64,000 nt of DNA from Dactylosporangium sp. AC04546. GTDB taxonomy: Bacteria; Actinomycetota; Actinomycetes; Mycobacteriales; Micromonosporaceae. Below are positions 49,408 through 57,419 of this stretch, one piece after another. The notes beneath the pieces are model-generated. The model saw nothing but the letters and a program-made list of their open reading frames with translations, was not told the origin of the DNA and ran no database searches. Within the stretch, counting starts at the first letter, position 1; the number at the start of each line of letters is the position of its first letter. The translations under genes were made by a program, and so were the position numbers. The DNA is taken from assembly GCF_022095675.1 (NCBI RefSeq), contig NZ_JAHYSG010000040.1, positions 29,077-93,076 of the forward strand, in the 5' to 3' direction.

Positions 49408-50646
49408 TCAGCGTAACGCCGTCACCTCCGCCAGGCGGGTGGCCAGGTAGGCGCGTTCGACGTCGTTGGCGGTCAGCGCGATCGCCTCGCGGTACGCCTC
49501 GGCCGCGGCCGGGCGGTCGCCGAGGCGGCGCAGGAAGTCGGCGCGCGCCGCGCTCAGGTAGCCGTACGTGGCCAGGGCCGGCTCCGCGAGCAGCGGGTCC
49601 AGCGCCGCCAGGCCGGCCCGCGGGCCGTCGCGCAGGCCGACCGCGACGGCGCGGTTCAGCGCGACCACGGGGGAGGGCCACAGCCGTAGCAGGACGTCGT
49701 AGAGCCCGACGATCTCGGTCCAGTCCGTGGCCGCCCAGGTCGGGGCCTCGGCGTGCACCGCGGCGATCGCCGCCTCGACGGCGAAGCGGGTCGGCGGGTG
49801 GCGGCGCAGGGCGCCCGCGAGCAGGCGGGTGCCCTCCGCGATGGCCGCCGCGTCCCAGCGGGCGCGGTCCTGCTCGGCGAGCAGCAGCAGGCGGCCGTCG
49901 GGGGCGGTGCGGGTGTCGCGGCGGGCATCGACGAGCAGCAGCAGCGCGAGCAGCGCCGCCGCGCCCGCCGACGCGGGCATGAGGCGGTGCAGGGTCCGGG
50001 CCAGGGCGAGCGCCGCGTCGGTGAGGTCGCGGCGGACCAGCTGCGGGCCGGTCGGGGCGGCGTGGCCGGTGGTGTACACCAGGTGGACCACCTCCAGGAC
50101 CGCGTCGAGGCGCTCGGCGAGGCGGTCCGGCGGCGGCACGCGGAACGGGATGCGGGCCGCGGCGATCTTCTTCTTGGCCCGGGTGACCCGCGCCGCCATC
50201 GTCGGCTCCGCCACCAGGAACGCCCGCGCGACCTCGGCCGTCGACAGGCCGCAGACCAGGCGCAGCGTGAGCGCCACCTGCGCGTCGCGGGACAGGGCCG
50301 GGTGGCAGCAGGTGAACACGAGTGGCAGCGGGTCCTCGGCGGCGGGCGGGCCGGGGTCGGCCACGAGCAGCGGCAGCGTCCGCCGCAGGGTCGACTCCCT
50401 CCGCAGTACGTCGAGCGCCCGGTTCTTGGCGACGGTCGTGAGCCATGCGGCCGGGCGCGCCGGCACGCCGTCGTGCGGCCAGGTCTCCAGGGCTCTGGCG
50501 TACGCGTCCTGCGTGCACTCCTCGGCCAGGTCCAGGTCGCGGGTCAGGCGCGCGGTCGCGGCCAGCACCCGCCCCCAGTCCCGCCGGTGCGCTTCGGCGA
50601 GCGCGTCGGCGGTCGTGTCGGCGGTCGTGTCGGCGGGGTCAGCCAT
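49408..50646 (-). CDS. ECF42-type sigma factor
   Basis: This 412-residue sigma factor has region 2 (DLAEECTQDAYARALETWP, PAAWLTTVAKNRALDVLRRE) and region 4 (DAQVALTLRLVCGLSTAEVA, VAEPTMAARVTRAKKKI). It also has the large C-terminal DUF6596/TPR-like extension (FAVEAAIAAVHAEAPTWAAT, WTEIVGLYDVLLRLWPSPVV, ALNRAVAVGLRDGPRAGLAA) that defines ECF42. In this class no anti-sigma factor exists; the extension controls activity and the operon partner is a YCII/DGPF protein, which overlaps this gene by 8 nt. Confidence 0.96.
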   Translation of the reverse strand: MADPADTTADTTADALAEAHRRDWGRVLAATARLTRDLDLAEECTQDAYARALETWPHDGVPARPAAWLTTVAKNRALDVLRRESTLRRTLPLLVADPGPPAAEDPLPLVFTCCHPALSRDAQVALTLRLVCGLSTAEVARAFLVAEPTMAARVTRAKKKIAAARIPFRVPPPDRLAERLDAVLEVVHLVYTTGHAAPTGPQLVRRDLTDAALALARTLHRLMPASAGAAALLALLLLVDARRDTRTAPDGRLLLLAEQDRARWDAAAIAEGTRLLAGALRRHPPTRFAVEAAIAAVHAEAPTWAATDWTEIVGLYDVLLRLWPSPVVALNRAVAVGLRDGPRAGLAALDPLLAEPALATYGYLSAARADFLRRLGDRPAAAEAYREAIALTANDVERAYLATRLAEVTALR

Positions 50647-50980
50647 GGTCGACGACCGGGCGGATCTCGACGCCGCTGTGCCCGGCGGTGACCTCGGGCA
50701 GGCGCGCCGCGAGCGCGATCGCCTCGTCGAGGTCGCCGGCCTCGATCAGGTAGTAGCCGCCGAGCGCCTCCTTCGTCTCCAGGAACGGCCCGTCGGTGAC
50801 CGTGGCGCCGCGCAGCGACGTGGCGGTCGACGCCGGCTCCAGCTCCTCCCCGCCCAGGACGCCCGGGCCGGCCGCCGCGCGGAACGCCAGGTGGCCGGCC
50901 TCGAGGCGCTGGCGGTCCTCGGCGGTCATCGCCGACCACTCGCGTTCGTCGCCGTAGATGAGGATGAGGTACTTCGCCAT
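50639..50980 (-). CDS. YCII-related (DGPF) domain protein
   Basis: This 113-residue protein shows the DGPF motif in VTDGPFLETKEALGGYYLIE and the N-terminal KYLILIYGDEREW strand. YCII/DGPF proteins are the usual operon partners of ECF42 sigma factors and probably take part in signal sensing. ATG 50980 lies 6 nt after a weak GA-rich site. It precedes and overlaps the sigma gene, so both are co-expressed. Confidence 0.95.
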   Translation of the reverse strand: MAKYLILIYGDEREWSAMTAEDRQRLEAGHLAFRAAAGPGVLGGEELEPASTATSLRGATVTDGPFLETKEALGGYYLIEAGDLDEAIALAARLPEVTAGHSGVEIRPVVDHG

Positions 50981-51085
50981 GGTGTGTCCCGTCGTGCCGG
51001 GGCCCGGCGGGCCCGTCTGCCTGTACGACGAGTCAACCGCACCCGGAATCGACACGCGGCGGGAGCGAAATCCGGCGACGGCGGT

Positions 51086-52195
51086 TCAGGCCACGACGTT
51101 CTGGTCCAGGTACCAGCCGTACGGGCCGGGGTGGGCGCCCCGGTCGGCCCGCGGCTCGTAGTGCCGGTGGTAGATCGCGGCCACCAGCTCGCTGCGGCTG
51201 CGGACCCCGACCTTGGCGAACACGTTCTTGAGGTGGTCGGCGACCGTGAACGGCGAGATGCCCAGCTCGCCGGCGATCTGCCGGGTGCTGCGCCCCAGCG
51301 CCGCCAGCCCGGTCACGTCGCGCTCACGCACGGTCAGCCCGTGGGCGCCGGCGATGACGTCGCTGACGACGATCGGGCGGGCCCCCTCGATGATCACCGA
51401 GACGGTCACGGTGCCCGGGACCGTCTCGGTGCCCGGGACCGGCGAGCCGTGCAGGACCACGTAGTGGCCGGACCGGCTCGGGACGGCGGCCCGCGCCATC
51501 GGGTCGCCGGCCCGCACGGCGGCGGCCACCGACTGGACGACGGCCGGGACCCGGCCCCGGTCGTCGAGCATGTCCAGCCAGCGCCCGGCGGCGGCGGACA
51601 CCGATCCCACCGTCCCGTCGGGCTCGACCAGCAGCATCCCGGGCGGATGTTCCAGCCCGGCCGGCACGCGCAGCGCCGCGCGCAGCAGGGCGAGGCGGAA
51701 GACCTCGGCCATCGCGCCGCTCGCGTCCGCGACGAGGGCGACGTCGTGCGGGGTGAACGGGGGCGCCCCGCCGGTGCGGTACAGCGTCAGGGTGGCCCAG
51801 CACCGCTGCTCGGCGCGCAGGACCGCGCGGAGCTCGTCGGTGACCCGCAACCCGCGCAGCAGCGTGCGCCACCGCTCGGCCCGCGCCAGGTCGCCGCCGG
51901 TCGCCTCGTGCAGCGACGCCACGGGCACCGCGCGGGCCGCCAGCTCGGCGTAGCCGTTGACGTCGCCGCCGCGGAACTCCAGGTCGAAGAGGGTCCGTTC
52001 CCGCTCGCGCGACCCCTCCTCGCCGATGCCCGACACGTAGCAGCTGGTCCACAGCATGGTCGCGGGGTCGACGGTCGAGATGGCGGCGATGTCGTACCCC
52101 ACGGCGCCGCGCAACAGCGCGTCGAGCCCCCGGCGCACGGCGTCGAGGTCGCCGTCGCCGGCGGCGAGCTGCCGGACGGCCTGCCGCAGGTGCAT
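51086..52195 (-). CDS. LuxR family transcriptional regulator
   Basis: This 369-residue regulator has an N-terminal GAF-like sensory region (AVGYDIAAISTVDPATMLWT, HYVVLHGSPVPGTETVPGTV) and a C-terminal LuxR-type HTH (GLTVRERDVTGLAALGRSTR, QIAGELGISPFTVADHLKNV, FAKVGVRSRSELVAAIYH). The domain order is that of actinobacterial orphan LuxR regulators. The start at 52195 is preferred to 52243, where additional residues are not conserved. It is divergent from a hemerythrin gene, which may be its target. Confidence 0.9.
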   Translation of the reverse strand: MHLRQAVRQLAAGDGDLDAVRRGLDALLRGAVGYDIAAISTVDPATMLWTSCYVSGIGEEGSRERERTLFDLEFRGGDVNGYAELAARAVPVASLHEATGGDLARAERWRTLLRGLRVTDELRAVLRAEQRCWATLTLYRTGGAPPFTPHDVALVADASGAMAEVFRLALLRAALRVPAGLEHPPGMLLVEPDGTVGSVSAAAGRWLDMLDDRGRVPAVVQSVAAAVRAGDPMARAAVPSRSGHYVVLHGSPVPGTETVPGTVTVSVIIEGARPIVVSDVIAGAHGLTVRERDVTGLAALGRSTRQIAGELGISPFTVADHLKNVFAKVGVRSRSELVAAIYHRHYEPRADRGAHPGPYGWYLDQNVVA

Positions 52196-52271
52196 GTCGC
52201 CAGTATCTCCGGTCGGCGGGGTGGGCCGTACCCCCGTAAACAAGGGATGGTGGCCCGCGCCCGGCCCGCCG

Positions 52272-52277
52272 TAGGTT
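52272..52277 (+). promoter_or_regulatory. -10 box of a leaderless promoter (TAGGTT)
   Basis: TAGGTT ends 7 nt before ATG 52285 of the hemerythrin-domain gene and no ribosome-binding site is present. Confidence 0.45.
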
Positions 52278-52284
52278 GCCCGGC

Positions 52285-52959
52285 ATGACCTCGCTGAGCA
52301 CCGCGCACACCGCGCGTGTCGACCTTTTCACCGGCATCCACAAGGCCATCCGGGCCGGCCTGTTCGACCTGACCGTCCGCGCGGGCGCGACCGACTGGAG
52401 CGACCCGGCCGAGCGCGCCGAGCTCGGCGCGTGCTGGGACGCCATGGCCGAGCTGCTGCAGAGCCACACCGAGCACGAGGACCACCACATCTTCCGGCTC
52501 CTCGACGGCCACGAGGCCGCGCTCGCCCTGCCCGAGGACGACCACCGGGACCTCGACGACCTGCTCGCCGACCTCCAGGACCGCTTCGCCACCCTGCGTG
52601 CCGGGGCCGACCCGGCGGGCGGGCTCGCCTGGTACCGGGACCTCGCCCGGTACGTCGGCACCATGCTGCACCACCTGCACGAGGAGGAGACCGCGATCAT
52701 GGCGGCCATCTGGCAGGTCCGCACGGACGAGGAACTGGTCGCCTGCCGTGCGGAGTTCCTCGCCGCCACCCCCGCCTCGGTGACCCGCACCTCGATCCGC
52801 TGGATGCTGCCGGCCCTCGACCGCCCGGCCCGGCTCGGGTGGCTGACCGGCCTGGCCGCCGCGCCGGCACCCGTTCGGGAGTCCGTCGCCGACCTGGCTG
52901 AGCAGGTCCTCACCGGCGACGACGCGGCCCAGGCCCGCGCCGCCCTCGGCCTGGGCTGA
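52285..52959 (+). CDS. Hemerythrin-domain protein
   Basis: This 224-residue protein has a hemerythrin-like bundle with histidines in HTARVDLFTGIHKAIRAG, QSHTEHEDHHIFRLLDGHE and YVGTMLHHLHEEETAIMAA. These can bind a di-iron centre for O2, NO or redox sensing. The C-terminus has extra helices. The ATG at 52285 is 7 nt after a -10 box. The 82-bp gap behind the gene (52960-53041) consists of degenerate GGCTGAGG/GGCTGACGGC repeats and no gene. A second hemerythrin gene converges from the other side. Confidence 0.85.
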   Translation: MTSLSTAHTARVDLFTGIHKAIRAGLFDLTVRAGATDWSDPAERAELGACWDAMAELLQSHTEHEDHHIFRLLDGHEAALALPEDDHRDLDDLLADLQDRFATLRAGADPAGGLAWYRDLARYVGTMLHHLHEEETAIMAAIWQVRTDEELVACRAEFLAATPASVTRTSIRWMLPALDRPARLGWLTGLAAAPAPVRESVADLAEQVLTGDDAAQARAALGLG

Positions 52960-53041
52960 GGCGCCGCGGCTGAGGCGTGCCGTGGCTGAGGGCTGACGGC
53001 GTGCCCCGGCTGACGGCGCCGGGGCGCTGGCCGTCAGGCCG

Positions 53042-53758
53042 TCAGGCCGCGTAGCGGAACGCCAGGCGCTCGCGGCGGGCGAACGGGCGGCGCAGGAACA
53101 GCTGCCACACGACCCGGAACGGGTTCGCCGGCGAAAGCATCCGGTCCAGCGCGCCGGGCGGCAGGTCGTGCAGCGCCCAGCCGACCACCTCGGCGAGCTG
53201 GCGCGGGGACTTCGCCTGCTGGAAGTACTTCCGCTCGATGTGGTGCCACTCGGCCGGGCTCAGCAGGGCCTGCATCAGCTGCAGGGCGTCGCGCTCCTCG
53301 TGCGCCAGGTGGGCACCGAGCCGCTCGCGGGCCGCGACGACCCGCACCTCCAGGGCGGCCCGCGCGTCCGCGTCGGCGGCGGCCGCCATCCGGGCCAGGC
53401 CCTCGGCGACGGCGTCGAGGAGCGGGTCGATGCCGTGGTGCTCCTCCTCCATCGCGGCAAGGGTCGCCCGGCCGGCCTCGTCGGCCCTCGCGGCCAGGGC
53501 GGGCCACAGCCCGGCGTCCTCGCCGCTGTGGTGGTCGTGCAGCACCCGGCGGAACAGGTCCCACCGGCGCTGGAGGGCCTGCCAGGCGGCCCGGTCGCCG
53601 ACCGGCGTGGCCGTCACGGCGGCGACGAACCGGTCGAGGTCGCGGCGGAACGCCCAGTGCATCCCGTACATCCCGGTCAGGTCGAGCGGGCCGCCCGGCG
53701 CCGCGGCCTGGCCGGGCAGCCTCAGCTGCTCCTTGATCTGCGCATTGGTCCGAGTCAT
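53042..53758 (-). CDS. Hemerythrin-domain protein
   Basis: This 238-residue protein has a four-helix hemerythrin domain: early LTGMYGMHWAFRRDLDRFVA, then RVLHDHHSGEDAGLWPALAA, AMEEEHHGIDPLLDAVAEGL and RLGAHLAHEERDALQLMQAL. The His/Glu positions suit a di-iron site. The C-terminal 80 residues are a basic extension. It is divergent from the NmrA-like gene across a region with CTTGAG repeats. It is not a close copy of the neighbour at 52285. Confidence 0.85.
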   Translation of the reverse strand: MTRTNAQIKEQLRLPGQAAAPGGPLDLTGMYGMHWAFRRDLDRFVAAVTATPVGDRAAWQALQRRWDLFRRVLHDHHSGEDAGLWPALAARADEAGRATLAAMEEEHHGIDPLLDAVAEGLARMAAAADADARAALEVRVVAARERLGAHLAHEERDALQLMQALLSPAEWHHIERKYFQQAKSPRQLAEVVGWALHDLPPGALDRMLSPANPFRVVWQLFLRRPFARRERLAFRYAA

Positions 53759-53779
53759 GGCCCCAGGTTCGGCGGGCCG

Positions 53780-53820
53780 CTTGAGTCCGGCTTGAGGCCG
53801 GCTGGGGAGCGCACCTCAAG
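53780..53820. promoter_or_regulatory. CTTGAG direct and inverted repeats in a divergent promoter region
   Basis: CTTGAG occurs at 53780 and 53791, and CCTCAAG at 53814. CTTGAGG (53791-53797) and CCTCAAG (53814-53820) are inverted copies with a 16-bp centre. They lie between the divergent hemerythrin and NmrA-like genes, where an operator is expected. Confidence 0.4.
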
Positions 53821-53882
53821 CGCACGCCAAGCGCCCGCGCGCACAGTGTGCCCACCTGATCCTGCAGACCCTGAACGGAGCG

Positions 53883-54761
53883 ATGGCGATGACGGTACTG
53901 GTGACCGGTGCGACCGGCAGCACAGGCAGCGCGGCGGCGGCCGCCCTGGTCCAGCAGGGCGCCCCGGTGCGCGCCCTCGTCCGCGGCCCGGACCGGGCGG
54001 CGCTGCTGCCCGCCGGCGTGGAGGCCGTGTTCGGCGACCTGCGCGACCCGGCGGCGGTCGAGGCCGCGCTCACCGGCGTCACGGCCGCCCTCTACGTCTC
54101 GCCGCACGAGCCCGACGAGGAACGCCTCGCCGAGACGTTCGTCGCGGCGTGCGAGCGGCTCGGCGTGCGCCTGGTCTTCGCCGGGGTGGTGACCGACAGC
54201 GTGTTCCTGCGCGCGCTCGTCGGGGTGATGCTGCCGCACTACCGCGGGAAGCTGCGCATCGCCCGCCGCATCGCCCGCTCGTCGGCCCGCCCGGTGCTGT
54301 TCAGCGTGACCAACTTCTACCAGAACGACGAGCTCGTGCGGGAGGACATCCTCGCCGGCACGTACCCGCTGCCGGTCCACGGCTCCGGCGTCAACCGCAT
54401 CGACCTGCGCGACGTCGGCGACCTCGTCGCCCGGGCGCTCACCGAGCCGCAGTTCCCCGGCGGGATCCACGCGCTGTGCGGCCCGGCCTCGGTCGGCGGC
54501 GCCGAGGCGGCGCAGACCTGGACCCAGGTCCTCGGCCGGCCGGTCCGCTACGCGCCCGAGGAGTGGCAGGCGGCGTCGGCCCGCCGGCTCAGCGGCCACA
54601 AGCTCGTCGACTTCCGCAAGTCCTACGGCTTCCTGGCCCGCCGCGGCATGCCCACCAGCGCCCGCGACGTCGCGCGGATGACCGCGCTGCTGGGCCGGGC
54701 GCCGCGCCCCTACGGCGACTACGTCCGCGACATGGCCGAGGCCTGGCAGGCGGTGTCGTAG
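53883..54761 (+). CDS. NmrA-like NAD(P)-binding protein
   Basis: This 292-residue atypical SDR has the cofactor loop VLVTGATGSTGSAAAAALVQ (GxxGxxG, residues 5-24), followed by VRALVRGPDRAALLPAGVEA and VFGDLRDP. It lacks the SDR YxxxK pair, as in NmrA redox sensors and quinone-related reductases. It may act as a redox sensor or reductase. The start is ATG 53883 or the second Met at 53889. It ends 26 bp before the convergent fabF-like gene. Confidence 0.88.
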   Translation: MAMTVLVTGATGSTGSAAAAALVQQGAPVRALVRGPDRAALLPAGVEAVFGDLRDPAAVEAALTGVTAALYVSPHEPDEERLAETFVAACERLGVRLVFAGVVTDSVFLRALVGVMLPHYRGKLRIARRIARSSARPVLFSVTNFYQNDELVREDILAGTYPLPVHGSGVNRIDLRDVGDLVARALTEPQFPGGIHALCGPASVGGAEAAQTWTQVLGRPVRYAPEEWQAASARRLSGHKLVDFRKSYGFLARRGMPTSARDVARMTALLGRAPRPYGDYVRDMAEAWQAVS

Positions 54762-54787
54762 CGGCGCGGCGGCCGGCCCGGTGGCGC

Positions 54788-56029
54788 TCAGGCGGTGAAC
54801 AGCAGCGACACGTTCTGCCCGCCGAAGCCGAACGAGTTGCACAGCGCCGCCGGGACCGGGCCGCGGCGCGGCTCGCCGCGCACCACGTCCAGGTCGATCT
54901 CCGGGGCCATCCGCTCCAGGTTGAGGGTCGGCGGGACGACCCCCTCGGTGACCGACAGCAGCGTGATGATGCCCTCCACCGCGCCGGCCGCGCCGACGAG
55001 GTGCCCCAGCGCCGACTTCGGGGCGGTGAGCACCACGTCGCCGCCGAGCGCCCCGCGGATCGCGGCCGCCTCGCCCACGTCGCCGACCACCGTCGACGTG
55101 GCGTGGCAGTTGACATGCGCGACGTCGGCGGGGGTGAGGCCCGCGTCGGCCACCGCCCGCAGCATCGCCCGGATCTGGCCCGCGCCGCTCGGGTCGGGGC
55201 CGGTGATGTGGTGGGCGTCGGCGGTCACGCCCGCCCCGGCCAGCCGGCCCAGCACCCGGGCGCCCCGGGCCTCGGCGAACCCGGCCCGCTCCAGGACCAT
55301 GATGCCGGCGCCCTCCCCGAGCACGAACCCGTCGCGGTCGGCGTCGAAGGGCCGCGACGCCCGCTGCGGGTCCTCGTTGCGCTTCGACAGCGTGCGGGCC
55401 TGGGCGAACCCGGCGAGGGTGATCGGCGCGATCGCCGCCTCCGAGCCGCCGGCGATGACGACGTCGGCCTCCCCGGCGCGGATGAGCCGCACCGCGAGGC
55501 TCAGCGCCTCGGCGCCCGACGCGCACGCCGACACCGGCGTGTAGACGCCGGCCCGGGCGCCGAACTCCAGGCTGACCCAGGCCGCCGGGCCGTTGGGCAT
55601 GAGCATCGGCACGGTCAGCGGCGACACCTTGCCCGGCCCCGAGCGCTCGATGACGTCGTCCTGGGCCAGCAGCGTCGAGAGGCCGCCGATGCCGGTGCCG
55701 ACCGCCACCGCGAGGCGCTCGGGGTCGACGCCGGGCGCGCCGGCCTGCGCCCACGCCTGCCGGGCGGCGACGAGCGCGGCCTGCTGGCAGCGGTCCATGC
55801 GCCGGGCCTGGACCCGGTCGAGCAGCGCGGCGGGCGCGGTCGCCATCGGCGCGCCGATGCGCACCGGCAGGTCGTCGTGGAACTCGTAGTCGGTGACCAG
55901 GTCGTCGATGCGGCGGACGCCGGAGCGGCCGGCGAGCATCCCGTCCCACAGTGCGGGGACGTCGGCGCCGAGCGGGGTGATCGCCCCGAGCCCGGTGACG
56001 ACCACGTCTTCCTTCCGGGGGTTTGCCAT
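54788..56029 (-). CDS. fabF: 3-oxoacyl-ACP synthase II (KAS II)
   Basis: This 413-residue condensing enzyme has the catalytic triad Cys169 (VSACASGAEALSLA), His in VNCHATSTVVGD and His in KSALGHLVGAAGAVEGI, as well as the GFGGQNVSL end. It extends acyl chains by condensation with malonyl-ACP. ATG 56029 is preferred to 56047, which lies inside the operator. It has no acyl carrier protein or other fatty-acid gene beside it, so it may serve a specific lipid or a small biosynthetic step. A TetR gene is divergent over a 29-bp gap with a perfect dyad. Confidence 0.95.
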   Translation of the reverse strand: MANPRKEDVVVTGLGAITPLGADVPALWDGMLAGRSGVRRIDDLVTDYEFHDDLPVRIGAPMATAPAALLDRVQARRMDRCQQAALVAARQAWAQAGAPGVDPERLAVAVGTGIGGLSTLLAQDDVIERSGPGKVSPLTVPMLMPNGPAAWVSLEFGARAGVYTPVSACASGAEALSLAVRLIRAGEADVVIAGGSEAAIAPITLAGFAQARTLSKRNEDPQRASRPFDADRDGFVLGEGAGIMVLERAGFAEARGARVLGRLAGAGVTADAHHITGPDPSGAGQIRAMLRAVADAGLTPADVAHVNCHATSTVVGDVGEAAAIRGALGGDVVLTAPKSALGHLVGAAGAVEGIITLLSVTEGVVPPTLNLERMAPEIDLDVVRGEPRRGPVPAALCNSFGFGGQNVSLLFTA

Positions 56030-56035
56030 GCGTTC

Positions 56036-56052
56036 TTTGTATCGCATACAAA
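56036..56052. promoter_or_regulatory. TetR-type operator between fabF and tetR
   Basis: TTTGTATCGCATACAAA is a perfect 7-bp inverted repeat around CGC. It fills most of the 29-bp gap between the divergent starts at 56029 and 56059. AT-rich arms TTTGTAT/ATACAAA stand out in a region of very high GC, and they include likely -10 elements. TetR proteins typically bind such short symmetric sites next to their own gene. Confidence 0.88.
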
Positions 56053-56058
56053 TATGAG

Positions 56059-56676
56059 ATGTCCATCGCGGAGCCGGCGCGCGACCGGGGCCGGCGCACC
56101 CGGGCGCGCATCCTTGCGCGGGCGGCCGAGCTGTTCGCGGCCGAGGGGTACGCGGCCGTGAGCGTGGCCGCCATCGCCGCGGCGGCCGGCGCCCACCCGA
56201 ACCAGATCACCTACTACTTCGGGTCGAAGGACGCGCTGTTCGTGCAGGCCGCGTTCCTGGTGCTGCTGCGCGACGCCCGCCGCCTGGAGCCGATCGGCCT
56301 GCGCAGGCGCACCCCGGAGACGTTCCGCGCCGCCCTGGCCCGCGCGGCGCTGAGCCTGCCGTCGGTGCCGGCCGCGGTGCAGGCCCTGGCCGTCACCCGG
56401 ATGCGCCCGGAGCTGCACCCGCTGGCCCAGCAGCAGATGGCGGTGCTGTTCCGCCAGGCCGAGCACTACCTGGAGGCGGTCCTGACCCGCCGCGGCTGGA
56501 CGATCGACCGCACGCCGGCCGTGGAGGCCCGCACGTTCTGGAGCGCGGTCCTCGGCGCGCGCCTGGTCTCGGAGTCCGGCTACGGCGGTCACCCCGGCGA
56601 GATCGACCTGGCCGGCGTCCTCACCGTCCGCGCAGCGCCCGCAGCAGGGGGATCGCCGCGATCTTCGCCTCGGTGA
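56059..56676 (+). CDS. TetR/AcrR family transcriptional regulator
   Basis: This 205-residue regulator has the TetR HTH: RRTRARILARAAELFAAEGY, then AAVSVAAIAAAAGAHPNQIT and YYFGSKDALFVQAAF. The C-terminal domain carries MRPELHPLAQQQMAVLFRQA, a ligand domain of unknown specificity. ATG 56059 is chosen because upstream codons lie in the operator. It most likely represses its own gene and the fabF-like gene, with an acyl-CoA or lipid as inducer by analogy. The end overlaps the cyclo-ligase gene by 56 bp. Confidence 0.93.
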   Translation: MSIAEPARDRGRRTRARILARAAELFAAEGYAAVSVAAIAAAAGAHPNQITYYFGSKDALFVQAAFLVLLRDARRLEPIGLRRRTPETFRAALARAALSLPSVPAAVQALAVTRMRPELHPLAQQQMAVLFRQAEHYLEAVLTRRGWTIDRTPAVEARTFWSAVLGARLVSESGYGGHPGEIDLAGVLTVRAAPAAGGSPRSSPR

Positions 56677-57394
56677 GCTCGTCCCAGCGGATCCCGCCGC
56701 CGGGGCGCGGCCCGCGCACGGCCCGGCAGTCGATGATGCGCTCCGGGGTGACGACGAGGTCGACCGGCGCGTCGTGCTCCGTGGTGGGGATCGCGCCGGC
56801 CGGGCGGACCTGCAGCTCGTGGACCGTGGTCACGACGAGGGTGTGCGGCCCGACCAGCCCGGCGGCGCTCGCGAGGGCGAACTCCAGGTCGGCGAACCCG
56901 CCGCCCTTGCCCAGCCGCGCCCCGTCCTCGCCGGCGGCGACGCAGCCCGTGACCACCAGGTCGACCGGGGCGAGGCCGGTGACGGCGACCCGCCGGGCCG
57001 AGCGGGTGGCCCCGCTGATCGACGCCGCGGTGCGCGGCCGGTCGGCCAGGTGCGCCGGGTCGAGCAGGAAGAACGGGTCGGCCTCGGCGAGGCGCGGCAC
57101 CGCCATGTACACGACCTTGCCGTCCTCGAGGGCCCGCTGCCGGACGGGGAGCTGGGCCGAGTCGGGATTGGCCTTGACGGTACCGGCGGAAGCCCACTCC
57201 GCCGTCCCGCGCAACCGCTCGGCGGCGGCCTCGGCGCCCGTGAAGTTGGTGATGCGCCCCCTGGCGCCGGGGAACCGGGCCACCCCGGCGGCGCTCAGCG
57301 CGGCCCACACCTCCTCGCGCAGCGCCGCCTTGGCGGCGAGCAGCTCGGCCGGCCCACCGGCGTCGTGGTCGTGGCGCGGAGCTCGTCTCGGCAC
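56621..57394 (-). CDS. 5-formyltetrahydrofolate cyclo-ligase family protein
   Basis: This 257-residue protein has AAKAALREEVWAALSAAGVA at the N-terminus, then VYMAVPRLAEADPFFLLDP and RLGKGGGFADLEFALASAAG. The GxGxGGGFxDL loop and PRL..F segment are typical of the larger MTHFS-like proteins of actinobacteria. True cyclo-ligases convert 5-formyl-THF to 5,10-methenyl-THF with ATP. The larger members may have a different folate-related role. The start is GTG 57394. The tail overlaps the TetR gene. Confidence 0.85.
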   Translation of the reverse strand: MPRRAPRHDHDAGGPAELLAAKAALREEVWAALSAAGVARFPGARGRITNFTGAEAAAERLRGTAEWASAGTVKANPDSAQLPVRQRALEDGKVVYMAVPRLAEADPFFLLDPAHLADRPRTAASISGATRSARRVAVTGLAPVDLVVTGCVAAGEDGARLGKGGGFADLEFALASAAGLVGPHTLVVTTVHELQVRPAGAIPTTEHDAPVDLVVTPERIIDCRAVRGPRPGGGIRWDELTEAKIAAIPLLRALRGR

Positions 57395-57419
57395 ACCCCA
57401 ACCCTATGCGGGCCGCCGC

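Noticed and set aside
52954..53045. GGCTGAGG/GGCTGACGGC repeats as a mobile element
   Set aside because: They are short and degenerate, with no inverted ends or flanking duplication; simple sequence drift at convergent gene ends is enough.
53034..56210. Minus-strand open frame of 1058 codons across the hemerythrin, NmrA and fabF region
   Set aside because: It runs over genes on both strands in a different phase and lacks any protein motif.
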